47,482 nt of DNA from the NCBI GenBank assembly GCA_944326325.1, contig CALVDQ010000019.1:1-47482 (forward strand), in the 5' to 3' direction. Source of the DNA: an uncultured Bacteroidales bacterium. Its GTDB lineage: Bacteria > Bacteroidota > Bacteroidia > Bacteroidales > UBA932. A program made the position numbers and the translations under genes. Within the stretch, counting starts at the first letter, position 1. Each line of letters begins with the position of its first letter. The notes below the pieces were generated by a model, which saw only the letters and a list, made by a program, of their open reading frames with translations, was not told where the DNA came from and ran no database searches. Positions 35,185 through 43,353 of this stretch are shown here, one piece after another.

Positions 35185-35616
35185 TCAGCGTCCGGTACTT
35201 CCGAATCCGCCTTCTCCCCTGGCTGTCCCGTCCAGTACTTCAACCTCTTCCCATTCGATGTGTTCGTGCCGGGCCACTACCATCTGTGCTATACGTTCTC
35301 CAGGATTGACAGTGAACGGAGTGTCCGAAATGTTGACAAGGATAACCTTGATTTCTCCCCTGTAGTCAGCGTCAACCGTGCCGGGAGTGTTGAGGACTGT
35401 GATTCCGTGTTTCGCTGCAAGGCCGCTTCTTGGCCTTACCTGGGCTTCATATCCTTCCGGAAGAGCGATGGATATGCCGGTGGGGACAATTGCGCGTCCG
35501 AGCGGTCCGAGAACTACGGGCTCACTTATATCCGCCTTCAGGTCCATGCCTGCCGACATTTCTGTAGCGTATGACGGTGACGGATAGGATGATTTGTTGA
35601 CTATTTTCACTTTCAT
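35185..35616 (-). CDS. dut: dUTP diphosphatase
   Basis: From the ATG at 35616 the protein has 143 residues, the trimeric dUTPase length. All five motifs are present: [43 protein letters not shown] and the glycine-rich tail [10 protein letters not shown]. It hydrolyses dUTP to dUMP. The open frame continues to 35649, but the promoter lies just beyond, so the ATG in front of KVKIVN is preferred. Confidence 0.95.
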   Translation of the reverse strand: MKVKIVNKSSYPSPSYATEMSAGMDLKADISEPVVLGPLGRAIVPTGISIALPEGYEAQVRPRSGLAAKHGITVLNTPGTVDADYRGEIKVILVNISDTPFTVNPGERIAQMVVARHEHIEWEEVEVLDGTARGEGGFGSTGR

Positions 35617-35650
35617 GTTCAGAAGAAAGGGTTGAATGATTAAAAACACA

Positions 35651-35658
35651 CAAAAATA
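35651..35658 (-). promoter_or_regulatory. -7 box of dut
   Basis: TATTTTTG on the minus strand is a perfect -7 box, with TTTC (one mismatch to TTTG) 19 nt upstream. The leader before the dut ATG would be about 28 nt. It is back to back with the promoter for tRNA-Ala. Confidence 0.5.
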
Positions 35659-35668
35659 CGCAAAAAAC

Positions 35669-35698
35669 TTGCACTTTGAAAGAAAATGTTTACCTTTG
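35669..35698 (+). promoter_or_regulatory. Promoter of the tRNA-Ala transcript
   Basis: TTG (35669-35671), 19 nt and TACCTTTG (35691-35698) match the consensus. The next plus-strand gene is tRNA-Ala at 35917, so the transcript would have a leader of about 210 nt. Confidence 0.6.
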
Positions 35699-35745
35699 CA
35701 ATCCGGTTCTGAAAAGAGTAGGAATCATTGAATCTTTGAAATATC

Positions 35746-35903
35746 GAAGTTTGTTTTAGCGAGTCCAACGCCGGAATCGAGAAAATGCAGACTTTTGAAG
35801 TTTATTTTTTGCGAGTCCAAGGCGGACAAGTGAGAAGGAAGGGAGTTTACTGGTGTAAATGACCGCCCGACGATACGCCGTCCAACGTCGGAATCGTGAA
35901 AAA
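35746..35903 (+). repeat. Imperfect repeats in the tRNA-Ala leader
   Basis: Two copies of a 29-bp element (35746-35774 and 35797-35825; shared core GCGAGTCCAA preceded by GAAGTTT and a T-run) lie 51 bp apart. A second motif, GTCCAACGYCGGAATCGWGAAAA, occurs at about 35763-35785 and again at 35880-35902. Between them GTTTAC and GTAAAT can pair as a small hairpin. Nothing here looks coding. Confidence 0.6.
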
Positions 35904-35916
35904 GAAACGAAAAAAC

Positions 35917-35990
35917 GGGGGTATAGCTCAGTTGGCTAGAGCATCTGCTTTGCAAGCAGAGGGTCGTCGGTTCGAATCCGTCTATCTCCA
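35917..35990 (+). tRNA. tRNA-Ala (anticodon TGC)
   Basis: The acceptor arms GGGGGTA and TATCTCC pair with two G-T pairs. The D arm is GCTC/GAGC, the anticodon stem is TCTGC/GCAGA, and the loop TTTGCAA gives anticodon TGC. The T arm GTCGG/CCGTC has one T-T mismatch. CCA is not encoded. It stands alone rather than in an rRNA spacer. Confidence 0.93.
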
Positions 35991-36002
35991 CACATAAACG
36001 AG

Positions 36003-36032
36003 GGCGGGTCCGAAGTCAGACCCGCCTTTTTT
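36003..36032 (+). terminator. Rho-independent terminator after tRNA-Ala
   Basis: GGCGGGTC and GACCCGCC form a perfect eight-pair stem with an eight-base loop, followed by six T. Confidence 0.92.
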
Positions 36033-36036
36033 ATTT

Positions 36037-36171
36037 CTACTCCTGATGGAGTCCGGTTCCGAAATTCAATTCCCAAAGAGGTAAAATTCCTTTCTTAATC
36101 CCTTGGTGCAGAGTATAATAATTCGTCGAGCTGTCGTTAAGATATGTAGGAATTAACAAAATGCAAGGCAT
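36037..36171 (-). other. Doubtful 44-codon ORF
   Basis: A short frame begins 11 bp after the wbpD stop on the same strand and ends just before the tRNA-Ala terminator. It would encode a peptide of 44 residues with STNYYTLHQGIKKG and LPLWELNFG. I recognise no family. The DNA is more AT-rich than the neighbouring genes. It may be a small gene at the operon end, a remnant, or chance. Confidence 0.15.
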
Positions 36172-36182
36172 TGAGGATGATA

Positions 36183-36767
36183 TTACCTGTCAGGTTCTCC
36201 TCCGGTCCTTACCGAAAGAATACCGTTCTCCAGCATATAACTGTGCCCGCAGCTGCATCTGAGATCCTGACCGAGCCTTTTCCCGCATTCGCAGACCCAG
36301 CCGATCTGCCTGGCAGGAACTCCGGCTACAAGGGCGAAGTCTTTCACATCCGACGTCACGACAGCCCCTGCAGCCACCATGGCAGACTTTCCTATGGTAT
36401 GTCCGCAGACCACCGTGCAGTTCGCCCCGAGCGAAGCCCCTTCTTTCACGAGAGTGCGTACATATACCCCATGTACCGGAAAGTGAGCCCTCGGCGTAAG
36501 TACATTGGTAAACACGCAGGACGGGCCGCAGAAGACATTGTCCTCCAGTTCTACCCCTTCATAGACGGAAACATTGTTCTGTATCCTTACTCCGTTCCCG
36601 ATACGGACGTTGGACGCGACGTTGACATTCTGGCCGAGCGAGCAGTTCCTTCCGATCACTGCATTGCCCTGGATATGGCAGAAATGCCAGATTTTCGTTC
36701 CTTCACCTATTTCTGCGCCATCGTCTATGTAGCTCGATTCGTGTACGAAGTATTTGTTTCCTTCCAT
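36183..36767 (-). CDS. wbpD: UDP-2-acetamido-3-amino-2,3-dideoxy-glucuronate N-acetyltransferase (WbpD/WlbB)
   Basis: This left-handed beta-helix acyltransferase has 194 residues. Hexapeptide repeats run from about 13 to 155 ([20 protein letters not shown], then [19 protein letters not shown]). The WlbB-type catalytic region [12 protein letters not shown] is followed by [17 protein letters not shown] and a cysteine-rich tail (CECG...CSCG) that could hold zinc. It acetylates the 3-amino group made by WbpE, completing UDP-GlcNAc(3NAc)A. It is the last recognisable gene of the operon. Confidence 0.88.
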   Translation of the reverse strand: MEGNKYFVHESSYIDDGAEIGEGTKIWHFCHIQGNAVIGRNCSLGQNVNVASNVRIGNGVRIQNNVSVYEGVELEDNVFCGPSCVFTNVLTPRAHFPVHGVYVRTLVKEGASLGANCTVVCGHTIGKSAMVAAGAVVTSDVKDFALVAGVPARQIGWVCECGKRLGQDLRCSCGHSYMLENGILSVRTGGEPDR

Positions 36768-36809
36768 ACCTTGTCTAAAATTTAAATCTGTAATACCGCA
36801 GGTTTCCTG

Positions 36810-37955
36810 TCAAATGCCGAAGAAATCCCTGATCCCTCCGATTACGGTATCCTGGATCTCTCGGGTCAGTTCTGTGTGCATCGGGATTGACAGTACCGAA
36901 TCTGCACATTCCTTCGAGTTGAGCAGACTTTCCGCCGCCCTTGCGATACCCTTGAACGCTTCCTGTTCCTGCAGCGGCAGGGGATAATATATCATTGAAG
37001 GTATGCCCCGGCCGGCAAGGAAACTTTTCAGCCCGTTCCTGAGCCCGTTCCTGACTTTAAGGGTATATTGGTGGTATACGTGCGTACTGTTTGGCAGCCG
37101 GCGGGGTATCCGGAAGAATTTTCCTGACGGGTCGGCTTCCGACAACTTCTCATCATAATAGGCGGCGGCCATTTGCCTTGCTCGCGAATACTCGTCCAGA
37201 TGCCTGAGCTTCACGTCCAGGACAGCCGCCTGGATGGTATCCAGTCTGGAATTGCATCCTATTACCGAATGGTGGTATTTTTCCTTCTGTCCGTGATTGG
37301 CTATCATGGAGATTCTTTCCGCCAGGGCTTCATCCCTGCAGAATAAGGCCCCTCCGTCTCCGTAGCAGCCCAGGTTCTTTGAGGGGAAGAACGAGGTGCA
37401 ACCGATCGTACCCATCGTCCCCGTCCTGGCCTTCCTCCCGTCGCTGAATGTATATTCTGCACCGAAAGCCTGGGCATTGTCTTCGATTACATACAATCCG
37501 TGCCCGGCAGCAAACCTGAGGATCGGCTCCATATCGCAGCTCTGTCCGAACAGATGGACCGGAATAATGGCTCTTGTCTTGGATGTCAAGGCTTTGCTGA
37601 TGTTGTCAACTCCTGTGTTGAAAGTGTCCGGATCGATGTCCACCATTACCGGAACAAGGCCGAGGAGGGCGATAACTTCAGCAGAGGATACATATGTGAA
37701 AGCCGGCACTATAACCTCATCTCCCGGCTTCAGTCCGAGGGCCATCAGTGCAATCTGCAGGGCGTCCGTGCCGTTGGCGCAGGTTATTGAACTGATACCC
37801 CCGAGATATTTTCCTAGATTTTCCCGGAATGTCTTCACCGCAGGTCCGTTGATGAACGAAGACGTCCCGATGACATCCATGATTCCGGAATCAATCTCGT
37901 CCTTTATCTTCAGATACTGACCTTTAAGGTCGACCATGCTTATTTTGTTTTCCAT
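36810..37955 (-). CDS. wbpE: UDP-3-oxo-GlcNAcA aminotransferase (WbpE/WlbC, DegT family)
   Basis: This 381-residue fold-type I PLP enzyme of the DegT/DnrJ/EryC1/StrS family places the PLP lysine at K193 in SFFPSKNLGCYGDGGA. Other sites are GTDALQIAL (62-70) and VIEDNAQAFGA (156-166). In context with wbpA, wbpB and wbpD it transfers an amino group to C3 of the oxidised UDP-sugar. It starts 1 bp after wbpB, indicating tight coupling. Confidence 0.88.
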   Translation of the reverse strand: MENKISMVDLKGQYLKIKDEIDSGIMDVIGTSSFINGPAVKTFRENLGKYLGGISSITCANGTDALQIALMALGLKPGDEVIVPAFTYVSSAEVIALLGLVPVMVDIDPDTFNTGVDNISKALTSKTRAIIPVHLFGQSCDMEPILRFAAGHGLYVIEDNAQAFGAEYTFSDGRKARTGTMGTIGCTSFFPSKNLGCYGDGGALFCRDEALAERISMIANHGQKEKYHHSVIGCNSRLDTIQAAVLDVKLRHLDEYSRARQMAAAYYDEKLSEADPSGKFFRIPRRLPNSTHVYHQYTLKVRNGLRNGLKSFLAGRGIPSMIYYPLPLQEQEAFKGIARAAESLLNSKECADSVLSIPMHTELTREIQDTVIGGIRDFFGI

Positions 37956-37956
37956 A

Positions 37957-38937
37957 TCAGTATTTTACGTCGTCCCAGCCGAACGGATGCCTGGCCAGAG
38001 GTTTCAAGGCTAGCGGATGATATTCTCCCGAAAGCCCTGCAGGTACGGCATTCCTTATGTCTTCGACAATCCGTATGCATCCGAGTGACTCGGAAATCCG
38101 GAAACCCTTGCCGCAGAGAATGTCTTCATAACTCCTGGTATGCAGTTCCGTGAAGCCTTTGCTGAATTCGAATTCGTCTCCGTCTATGTTGAGCGTCCTG
38201 TAGGTACGTTTTTCGCCTTGCACGGCATCCGGAGGCAGGCAGTCTCCGTTGATGCTGAGGAAATATTTGACCGAAGCCTTTTCCAGTTCCAGACGTCCGG
38301 CCACGCGGTCGAAGCTCGAGACATGGACGACATTTTCCTTTACCGGCCCGAAGATCCACTGGAGCATATCGTAGAAATGGACCCCGATATTGGTAGCTAC
38401 ACCGCCGCTCTTATGGTTGTCGCCTTTCCAGGAAGCATAATACCATTTCCCCCGAGAGGTGATGTATGTCAGTTCTATGTTGTATCTCTTGTCGGCCGGA
38501 CCTTCTTCAACCTTCCTTTTCAGGGCCGCTATGCTGTCGTGCAGGCGCAGTTGGAGTATGTTGTATACGTGCTTTCCGGTTTCCTCCTCTATGCGCATGA
38601 TCTCTTCTATCTCGTACGGATGGAGTGCAGCCGGCTTTTCACAGATGACATCCATACCGTTCTTCAGTCCGTACCGGCAGTACGGGGCGTGAGTATAGTT
38701 CGGTGTGCAGACTACAAGCCAGTCCACTTTGTTTTCCGTTCCCTTTGCACGGTCTATGAACGCCTCGAACTGTTCCTGTTCAGTAAAGAACTCGCAGTCC
38801 GGGAAGAAGCTGTCAAGTTTTCCGACACTGTCGAACCTGTCGTATGCTACCACAAGCCTGTTGCCTGTATCGGCAATGGCTTTAAGATGTCTCGGCGCAA
38901 TGTATCCTGCAACACCTACTATCGCGAAATTTGCCAT
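37957..38937 (-). CDS. wbpB: UDP-GlcNAcA 3-dehydrogenase (WbpB/WlbA, Gfo/Idh/MocA family)
   Basis: This 326-residue oxidoreductase has a Rossmann start FAIVGVAGYIAPRHLKAI, in which GVAGYIA replaces the usual GxGxxG exactly as in WlbA. CEKPAALHP (99-107) supplies the catalytic-type lysine K101. The C-terminal part has GGVATNIGVHFYDMLQW with the conserved histidine. It oxidises C3 of UDP-GlcNAcA with bound NAD, recycled in some members with 2-oxoglutarate. An 84 bp gap with two hairpins separates it from wbpA. Confidence 0.9.
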   Translation of the reverse strand: MANFAIVGVAGYIAPRHLKAIADTGNRLVVAYDRFDSVGKLDSFFPDCEFFTEQEQFEAFIDRAKGTENKVDWLVVCTPNYTHAPYCRYGLKNGMDVICEKPAALHPYEIEEIMRIEEETGKHVYNILQLRLHDSIAALKRKVEEGPADKRYNIELTYITSRGKWYYASWKGDNHKSGGVATNIGVHFYDMLQWIFGPVKENVVHVSSFDRVAGRLELEKASVKYFLSINGDCLPPDAVQGEKRTYRTLNIDGDEFEFSKGFTELHTRSYEDILCGKGFRISESLGCIRIVEDIRNAVPAGLSGEYHPLALKPLARHPFGWDDVKY

Positions 38938-38983
38938 TGTAATCTGTTATAATAAAATTTCCATTCATGAACCGGATAATGCA

Positions 38984-39022
38984 GGGTGGCTCAGAAGCCG
39001 CCCGGGGACCTGTCCTGTCCCC
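38984..39022. repeat. Two hairpins in the wbpA-wbpB gap
   Basis: GGGTGGCT/AGCCGCCC (38984-38991 with 38996-39003, one G-T pair, CAGA loop) and GGGGAC/GTCCCC (39004-39009 with 39017-39022) stand side by side at the wbpA stop. Neither has a T-run in the direction of transcription, so they may tune wbpA relative to the downstream genes by stability or partial termination. Confidence 0.45.
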
Positions 39023-40314
39023 TACAGCCGTCCGTCAACGATGTCACGCGGCATTATCCCTTTTACATCATATATGACATGGACTGGATTAAGCAGCGCT
39101 TCCATGTCAACCTCGTGCCTTCTGAACTGCCTGTGGGCCACAGCTACGATAGCAGCATCGAATTTCTCGTCAGGCAGGCTGTTGACAATGTCTATCCCGT
39201 ACACGTCCTTTACCACCTGTACGCTTGCCCACGGGTCATAGACCGTCAGGTCGACATTGTATTCCTGCAGTGCCCTGTAGATGTCAATGATTTTCGTATT
39301 CCTGACATCGGGGCAGTTTTCCTTGAAGGTGAACCCCATTATTATCACCTTGGATTTCAGTACCTGTATGCCTTTCTTCAGCATCAGTTTGACGGCCTGG
39401 CTTGCCACGTATGCCCCCATTCCGTCGTTGATGCGGCGTCCGGCAAGTATTATCTCAGGATAATACCCGTGCCTCATTGCGCATTGGGCAAGGTAATACG
39501 GATCCACGGATATGCAGTGCCCGCCGACAAGTCCCGGGTTCATCTTTATGAAATTCCATTTGGTTGCGGCGGCATCAAGGACTTCCTGGGTGTCGATATC
39601 CATGAGGGAGAATATCTTTGAAAGTTCATTGACGAAAGCTATGTTGATGTCCCTCTGGCTGTTCTCTATCACCTTTGCCGCCTCTGCCACCTTGATGGAA
39701 GACGCCCTGTATGTCCCGTTTTCCAGGACGGAACCGTACACCATGTCGATTATCTCCGCGGCTTCCGGAGTAGAGCCGGATGTGATTTTAAGGATATTGG
39801 CAACCGTATGCTCCTTGTCTCCGGGGTTGACCCTTTCCGGAGAATACCCGGCGAAGAAGTCCCTGTTGAATTCCAGTCCGGATTCCTGTTCTATTCTCGG
39901 GATGCACTCCTCTTCCGTGACCCCTGGATATACGGTGGATTCGTAGACCACGATGTCTCCCTTTCCGATGACCCGGCCGACATCTTCGCTTGCCTTGTGG
40001 AGAGGGGAGAGGTCGGGATAATGGTTGATGTCCACAGGTGTGGGCACAGCCACGACGTAAAAGTTGCAGTCCCTGATGTCGCCGAGTTCCGACGTACATA
40101 CAAGCCCGTGGACTGATATTGCTTCCTGCAGCAGTCTGTCATCCACTTCAAGCGTGGAGTCATGTCCTTCCATCAGGGATTCCACCCGGGCCTTGTTCAT
40201 GTCATAGCCTATGGTGCGGAATCTTGTCGAGAACAGCCTGGCAAGCGGAAGTCCGACATATCCCAGGCCGATGACCCCGATTCTGATGTTGTCAATGATA
40301 TTTCCAGGTTTCAT
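39022..40314 (-). CDS. wbpA: UDP-N-acetylglucosamine 6-dehydrogenase (WbpA-type)
   Basis: From the ATG at 40314 the protein has 430 residues, close to WbpA length; the frame upstream to 40467 overlaps the phosphatase gene. The NAD site is IGVIGLGYVGLPLA (12-25). The catalytic cysteine is C267 in LVGGHCISVDPYYLA, and the C-terminal UDP-binding domain has GFTFKENCPDVRNTK. It oxidises the C6 hydroxyl of UDP-GlcNAc (or UDP-GalNAc) to the uronate using NAD. The wbpB-wbpE-wbpD context favours UDP-GlcNAc. The start overlaps the PAP2 stop by 4 bp. Confidence 0.88.
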   Translation of the reverse strand: MKPGNIIDNIRIGVIGLGYVGLPLARLFSTRFRTIGYDMNKARVESLMEGHDSTLEVDDRLLQEAISVHGLVCTSELGDIRDCNFYVVAVPTPVDINHYPDLSPLHKASEDVGRVIGKGDIVVYESTVYPGVTEEECIPRIEQESGLEFNRDFFAGYSPERVNPGDKEHTVANILKITSGSTPEAAEIIDMVYGSVLENGTYRASSIKVAEAAKVIENSQRDINIAFVNELSKIFSLMDIDTQEVLDAAATKWNFIKMNPGLVGGHCISVDPYYLAQCAMRHGYYPEIILAGRRINDGMGAYVASQAVKLMLKKGIQVLKSKVIIMGFTFKENCPDVRNTKIIDIYRALQEYNVDLTVYDPWASVQVVKDVYGIDIVNSLPDEKFDAAIVAVAHRQFRRHEVDMEALLNPVHVIYDVKGIMPRDIVDGRL

Positions 40315-40895
40315 CTTTTCAGTCGTTTTATTATTGCCCTTGCCGCAAATCCGGCAGCCAGTCCGAGGATTGTTCCGAAAATGACTCCCGTCACGACGTC
40401 TCCGATGTAATGTTTGCCGACAAAGACCCTGCTGATGCTCACCATTGATGCCCAGAAGAAAATCCATGCGGAATATCCTCTGTATTTCAGTCTCCTGTCA
40501 TTCCTGAATGCCATGGATGAACTGACTGCAAAACCGAAAGAGTTCGATGCATGGCCGGAAAAGAAGCCGTACAGCCCGCCTTTGCCTTCAAGTATGCGCA
40601 ACCCTTCCCCCACCATGAAACTGTCATGGCACGGCCTCAGCCTTGCTATCCCGTCCTTGAACAGGTTCGCTATCTGGTCGCAAAGAAGGAATGTCAGAGC
40701 GATGGAGGCTATTGCCACCAGGGCCTTTTTCCATCCGAGACGGATGAAAAGGAACACCGCAACGATGACGTACATCGGTATCCATACCGGGATACTTGAA
40801 AAGAACATCATGACGGGGTCGGTCACACTGCTGTGTATGCTGTTCAGCGACAGTGTGAGCTGTTGGTCCATTTCGTGTATCTGCTGCCAGGTCAT
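40311..40895 (-). CDS. PAP2-family membrane phosphatase
   Basis: This protein has 194 residues and five to six transmembrane helices. The three PAP2 motifs are KDGIARLRPCH (K-x6-RP), GFFSGHASNS (SGH) and SRVFVGKHYIGDV (SR-x5-H-x3-D). Related enzymes dephosphorylate undecaprenyl pyrophosphate or lipid phosphates at the outer face of the inner membrane. Its position between obg and surface-sugar genes suggests carrier-lipid recycling, which is inference. Confidence 0.85.
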   Translation of the reverse strand: MTWQQIHEMDQQLTLSLNSIHSSVTDPVMMFFSSIPVWIPMYVIVAVFLFIRLGWKKALVAIASIALTFLLCDQIANLFKDGIARLRPCHDSFMVGEGLRILEGKGGLYGFFSGHASNSFGFAVSSSMAFRNDRRLKYRGYSAWIFFWASMVSISRVFVGKHYIGDVVTGVIFGTILGLAAGFAARAIIKRLKR

Positions 40896-40896
40896 C

Positions 40897-41898
40897 TCAG
40901 GATCTTTCTTCGTGTAGCACTTTCCACAGCAGGTCTTTCAACTGCTGGATATTTTCTCCTGTCAGCGATGAGAAGAATATGTGCGGAACATCTTCCGGAA
41001 GCAAAGCTTCCATCTCCGATTTCATCTTCCCGTCAAGCATATCGGATTTTGATATGGCGAGGATACGGTCCTTGACGAGCAGTTCAGGATTGTATTCCTT
41101 CAGTTCGCCCAGGAGGATTCCGTATTCCCTTGCAACATCTTCACTGTCGGCAGGGATCATGAAAAGCAGTATGGAATTCCTTTCGATGTGACGGAGGAAT
41201 CTCAGCCCGATGCCCTTGCCGAGGTGTGCCCCTTCGATGATTCCGGGAATGTCGGCCATGACGAAGGACCGGTCGTCGTAATAGCGGACTATGCCGAGGT
41301 TGGGCTCGAGTGTGGTAAACGGATAGTCCGCAATTTTTGGCTTGGCGGCGGATACGGTTGACAGAAGAGTGGATTTTCCTGCATTGGGGAATCCTACAAG
41401 GCCGACATCGGCCAGGATCTTCAGTTCCAGGATGAACCAGCCTTCCGTTCCGGGTTCCCCGGGCTGGGCATAGCGCGGCGTCTGGTTCGTGGCAGACTTG
41501 AAGTTGTTGTTGCCAAGGCCTCCTCGGCCACCTTTCACAAGGATCCTTTCTTCCCCTGGTTCCATAAGTTCGAACAGGACTTCTCCCGTCTCTGCATCCT
41601 TCGCTACAGTGCCGACAGGAACGTCGAGATAAATGTCCTCGCCGTTCTTGCCTTTGCACAACTGTCCGCTGCCGGCTTCACCGTGCTCAGCTTTTATGTG
41701 TTTGCGGTATTTGAGATGTATCAAAGTCCAGAACTGCGGATTCGCCCTTAATATTATATGGCCTCCGCGCCCTCCGTCTCCTCCGTCAGGTCCTCCTTTC
41801 GGAATGTATTTCTCCCGCCTCAGGTGCATGGAGCCTGCGCCCCCGTTACCGGAGGCGCAGAATATTTTCACATAGTCTATAAAATTCGAATCCGCCAT
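40897..41898 (-). CDS. obg: Obg GTPase
   Basis: This 333-residue GTPase has the glycine-rich Obg fold at the N terminus ([20 protein letters not shown], then GGDGGRGGH). The G domain from about 160 shows G1 [10 protein letters not shown]3 [20 protein letters not shown] ([10 protein letters not shown]) and G4 ISKSD. Obg acts in late 50S assembly and the stringent response. The C-terminal TGS-like extension of some species is absent. It starts 9 bp after adk and ends 1 bp before the PAP2 gene. Confidence 0.95.
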   Translation of the reverse strand: MADSNFIDYVKIFCASGNGGAGSMHLRREKYIPKGGPDGGDGGRGGHIILRANPQFWTLIHLKYRKHIKAEHGEAGSGQLCKGKNGEDIYLDVPVGTVAKDAETGEVLFELMEPGEERILVKGGRGGLGNNNFKSATNQTPRYAQPGEPGTEGWFILELKILADVGLVGFPNAGKSTLLSTVSAAKPKIADYPFTTLEPNLGIVRYYDDRSFVMADIPGIIEGAHLGKGIGLRFLRHIERNSILLFMIPADSEDVAREYGILLGELKEYNPELLVKDRILAISKSDMLDGKMKSEMEALLPEDVPHIFFSSLTGENIQQLKDLLWKVLHEERS

Positions 41899-41907
41899 GT
41901 CCAGAAT

Positions 41908-42480
41908 CTAAAACTTGTCCATAAGTGTGAAGATCTTGGTCCTGACATCTTCGATCGTACCTGTGCCGTCTATCTCGTTGTATTTTCCTTTCCCCTTGTA
42001 ATATTCGACAAGCGGCTCTGTCTTGTCATGGTACGTCCTTATCCTGTTTTCGATGGTCGTATCATTGGCATCGTCAGCCCTGCCTTCGATGGCGGCCCTG
42101 TGCCTGATGCGCTCCTTGATCATCTCGTCAGGAATCATGATGGAAACCACCGATGTCACTTCATCGCCGCTTTTAGCGAGTATCATGTCGAGGGCTTCGG
42201 CCTGGGCCGTGGTCCTCGGAAAACCGTCGAGAAGGAACCCGGCGACGTCTTTTTCGGTGTTGAATACGGATTCTATCATGCCTTCCACAATTTCGTCAGG
42301 AACCAGCGCTCCTGCGTCAATCAGGGATTTGGCCTTGAGTCCGAGCTCTGTGCCTTCGGCTATTTCCTTGCGGAGAAGTTCTCCGGTAGAGATGTGGCGG
42401 AGGCTGTATTTTTCCACCATTGATGTGGCCTGGGTGCCTTTGCCTGCCCCCGGAGGCCCGAAAAGGATAAAGTATTTCAT
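41908..42480 (-). CDS. adk: Adenylate kinase
   Basis: This 190-residue short-lid adenylate kinase has P-loop FGPPGAGKGTQA (residues 8-19), HISTGELLR and the FLLDGFPRTTAQAEAL motif. It converts ATP and AMP to two ADP. The zinc-finger lid of long forms is absent. It sits between hpt and obg in one transcription unit, the usual Bacteroidales order. Confidence 0.95.
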   Translation of the reverse strand: MKYFILFGPPGAGKGTQATSMVEKYSLRHISTGELLRKEIAEGTELGLKAKSLIDAGALVPDEIVEGMIESVFNTEKDVAGFLLDGFPRTTAQAEALDMILAKSGDEVTSVVSIMIPDEMIKERIRHRAAIEGRADDANDTTIENRIRTYHDKTEPLVEYYKGKGKYNEIDGTGTIEDVRTKIFTLMDKF

Positions 42481-42503
42481 TTCAGTACGTTTTTGTTTAT
42501 CTT

Positions 42504-43058
42504 TTACTGACCGTCTTCCTGGTCAAGAACATAGATGTCTTTGAGGTTGCGCCCGATTTCGTTGTAGTCCAGACCGAAACCTACGATGAAATCGTTAGGT
42601 ATCTCCATGGCGACGTAATCCAGGCTTATGTCTTTCCTGCAGGCGTCAGGTTTCAGGAGCATTGTGCAGACGTATGATTCCGCAGCGCCTTTGTCTGCGA
42701 GTATCTTCCGGAGTTCCACGATGGTGTTCCCCGAATCCACGATGTCTTCCACTATTATGACCCTCCTTCCGGTGATGTCGGCCGTGAGCCCCATCACCTG
42801 GCGGACTTTCCCTGTGCTTGCGGTGCCGCTGTAGGAGGAAAGCTTTGTCGAGACTATTTCGCAGTCGAATGTCAGCCTTTTCATCAGTTCGGCAGTGAAA
42901 AGTATCGATCCGTTCAGTACACATAACAGGACCGGGATGTCCTGGCAGCCGCTGAAATCGGCGTTGATCTTTTCCGCAACCTTGTCGATGGCCTTTTCGA
43001 TGTCCTCGTACGGGATGAAGGTCTTGAAAGTTTTGTCAAACAGTCTGACGCGCCTCAT
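42504..43058 (-). CDS. hpt: Hypoxanthine phosphoribosyltransferase
   Basis: This 184-residue type I phosphoribosyltransferase has the PRPP loop RVIIVEDIVDSGNTI and the VLNGSILFTAELMKRL segment with a flexible loop SSYSGTASTGKV. It salvages hypoxanthine, and possibly guanine, to the nucleotide. It is the first gene of the long minus-strand operon, with a -7 box 27 nt upstream of the ATG. Confidence 0.93.
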   Translation of the reverse strand: MRRVRLFDKTFKTFIPYEDIEKAIDKVAEKINADFSGCQDIPVLLCVLNGSILFTAELMKRLTFDCEIVSTKLSSYSGTASTGKVRQVMGLTADITGRRVIIVEDIVDSGNTIVELRKILADKGAAESYVCTMLLKPDACRKDISLDYVAMEIPNDFIVGFGLDYNEIGRNLKDIYVLDQEDGQ

Positions 43059-43084
43059 AAATCATTTTTTTTATAACAGAATTG

Positions 43085-43092
43085 CAAAATTA
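43085..43092 (-). promoter_or_regulatory. -7 box of the hpt-adk-obg-PAP2-wbp operon
   Basis: TAATTTTG on the minus strand is a perfect -7 box; the start would be near 43078, 20 nt before the hpt ATG. The -33 region is not clear. Confidence 0.5.
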
Positions 43093-43229
43093 GTAAAATA
43101 CTCCGAAGCACCTTTAGAAACTGTTCTGAATTTTTCCGAAATATTGGAAAAAAGAGAAAAAGCTTTCAAAAAAAGAAAAACCTGTATGCTGACTGTGCCG
43201 GAACATAGGGAAAAACACATGATCCGGGC

Positions 43230-43237
43230 TATCTTTG
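43230..43237 (+). promoter_or_regulatory. -7 box upstream of the HhH/barrel gene
   Basis: TATCTTTG is a perfect -7 box, leaving a leader of about 110 nt before the ATG at 43354. No -33 TTTG is visible. The rest of the 295 bp spacer holds nothing else I recognise. Confidence 0.4.
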
Positions 43238-43353
43238 TCAGTGCTGTCCGGGATACATGGGCGCGTCCGGGGCACCTGCCGAATTTTCCCATGCAGGCCG
43301 TATGGACCGGTGCAGGTAGAGAATAGAGAATGTAGGGTATCGAAAATGTGGTT

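Noticed and set aside
35137..35574. Plus-strand ORF of 145 codons opposite dut, with TATCTTTG at 35142-35149
   Set aside because: It is antisense to all dUTPase motifs and has no recognisable features; the -7-like box lacks a -33 partner and is probably chance.
35725..35991. Minus-strand ORF of 88 codons across tRNA-Ala
   Set aside because: It is the antisense of the tRNA and its leader; such spurious proteins (PTTLCLQSRCSS-type) are common artefacts of tRNA-Ala genes.
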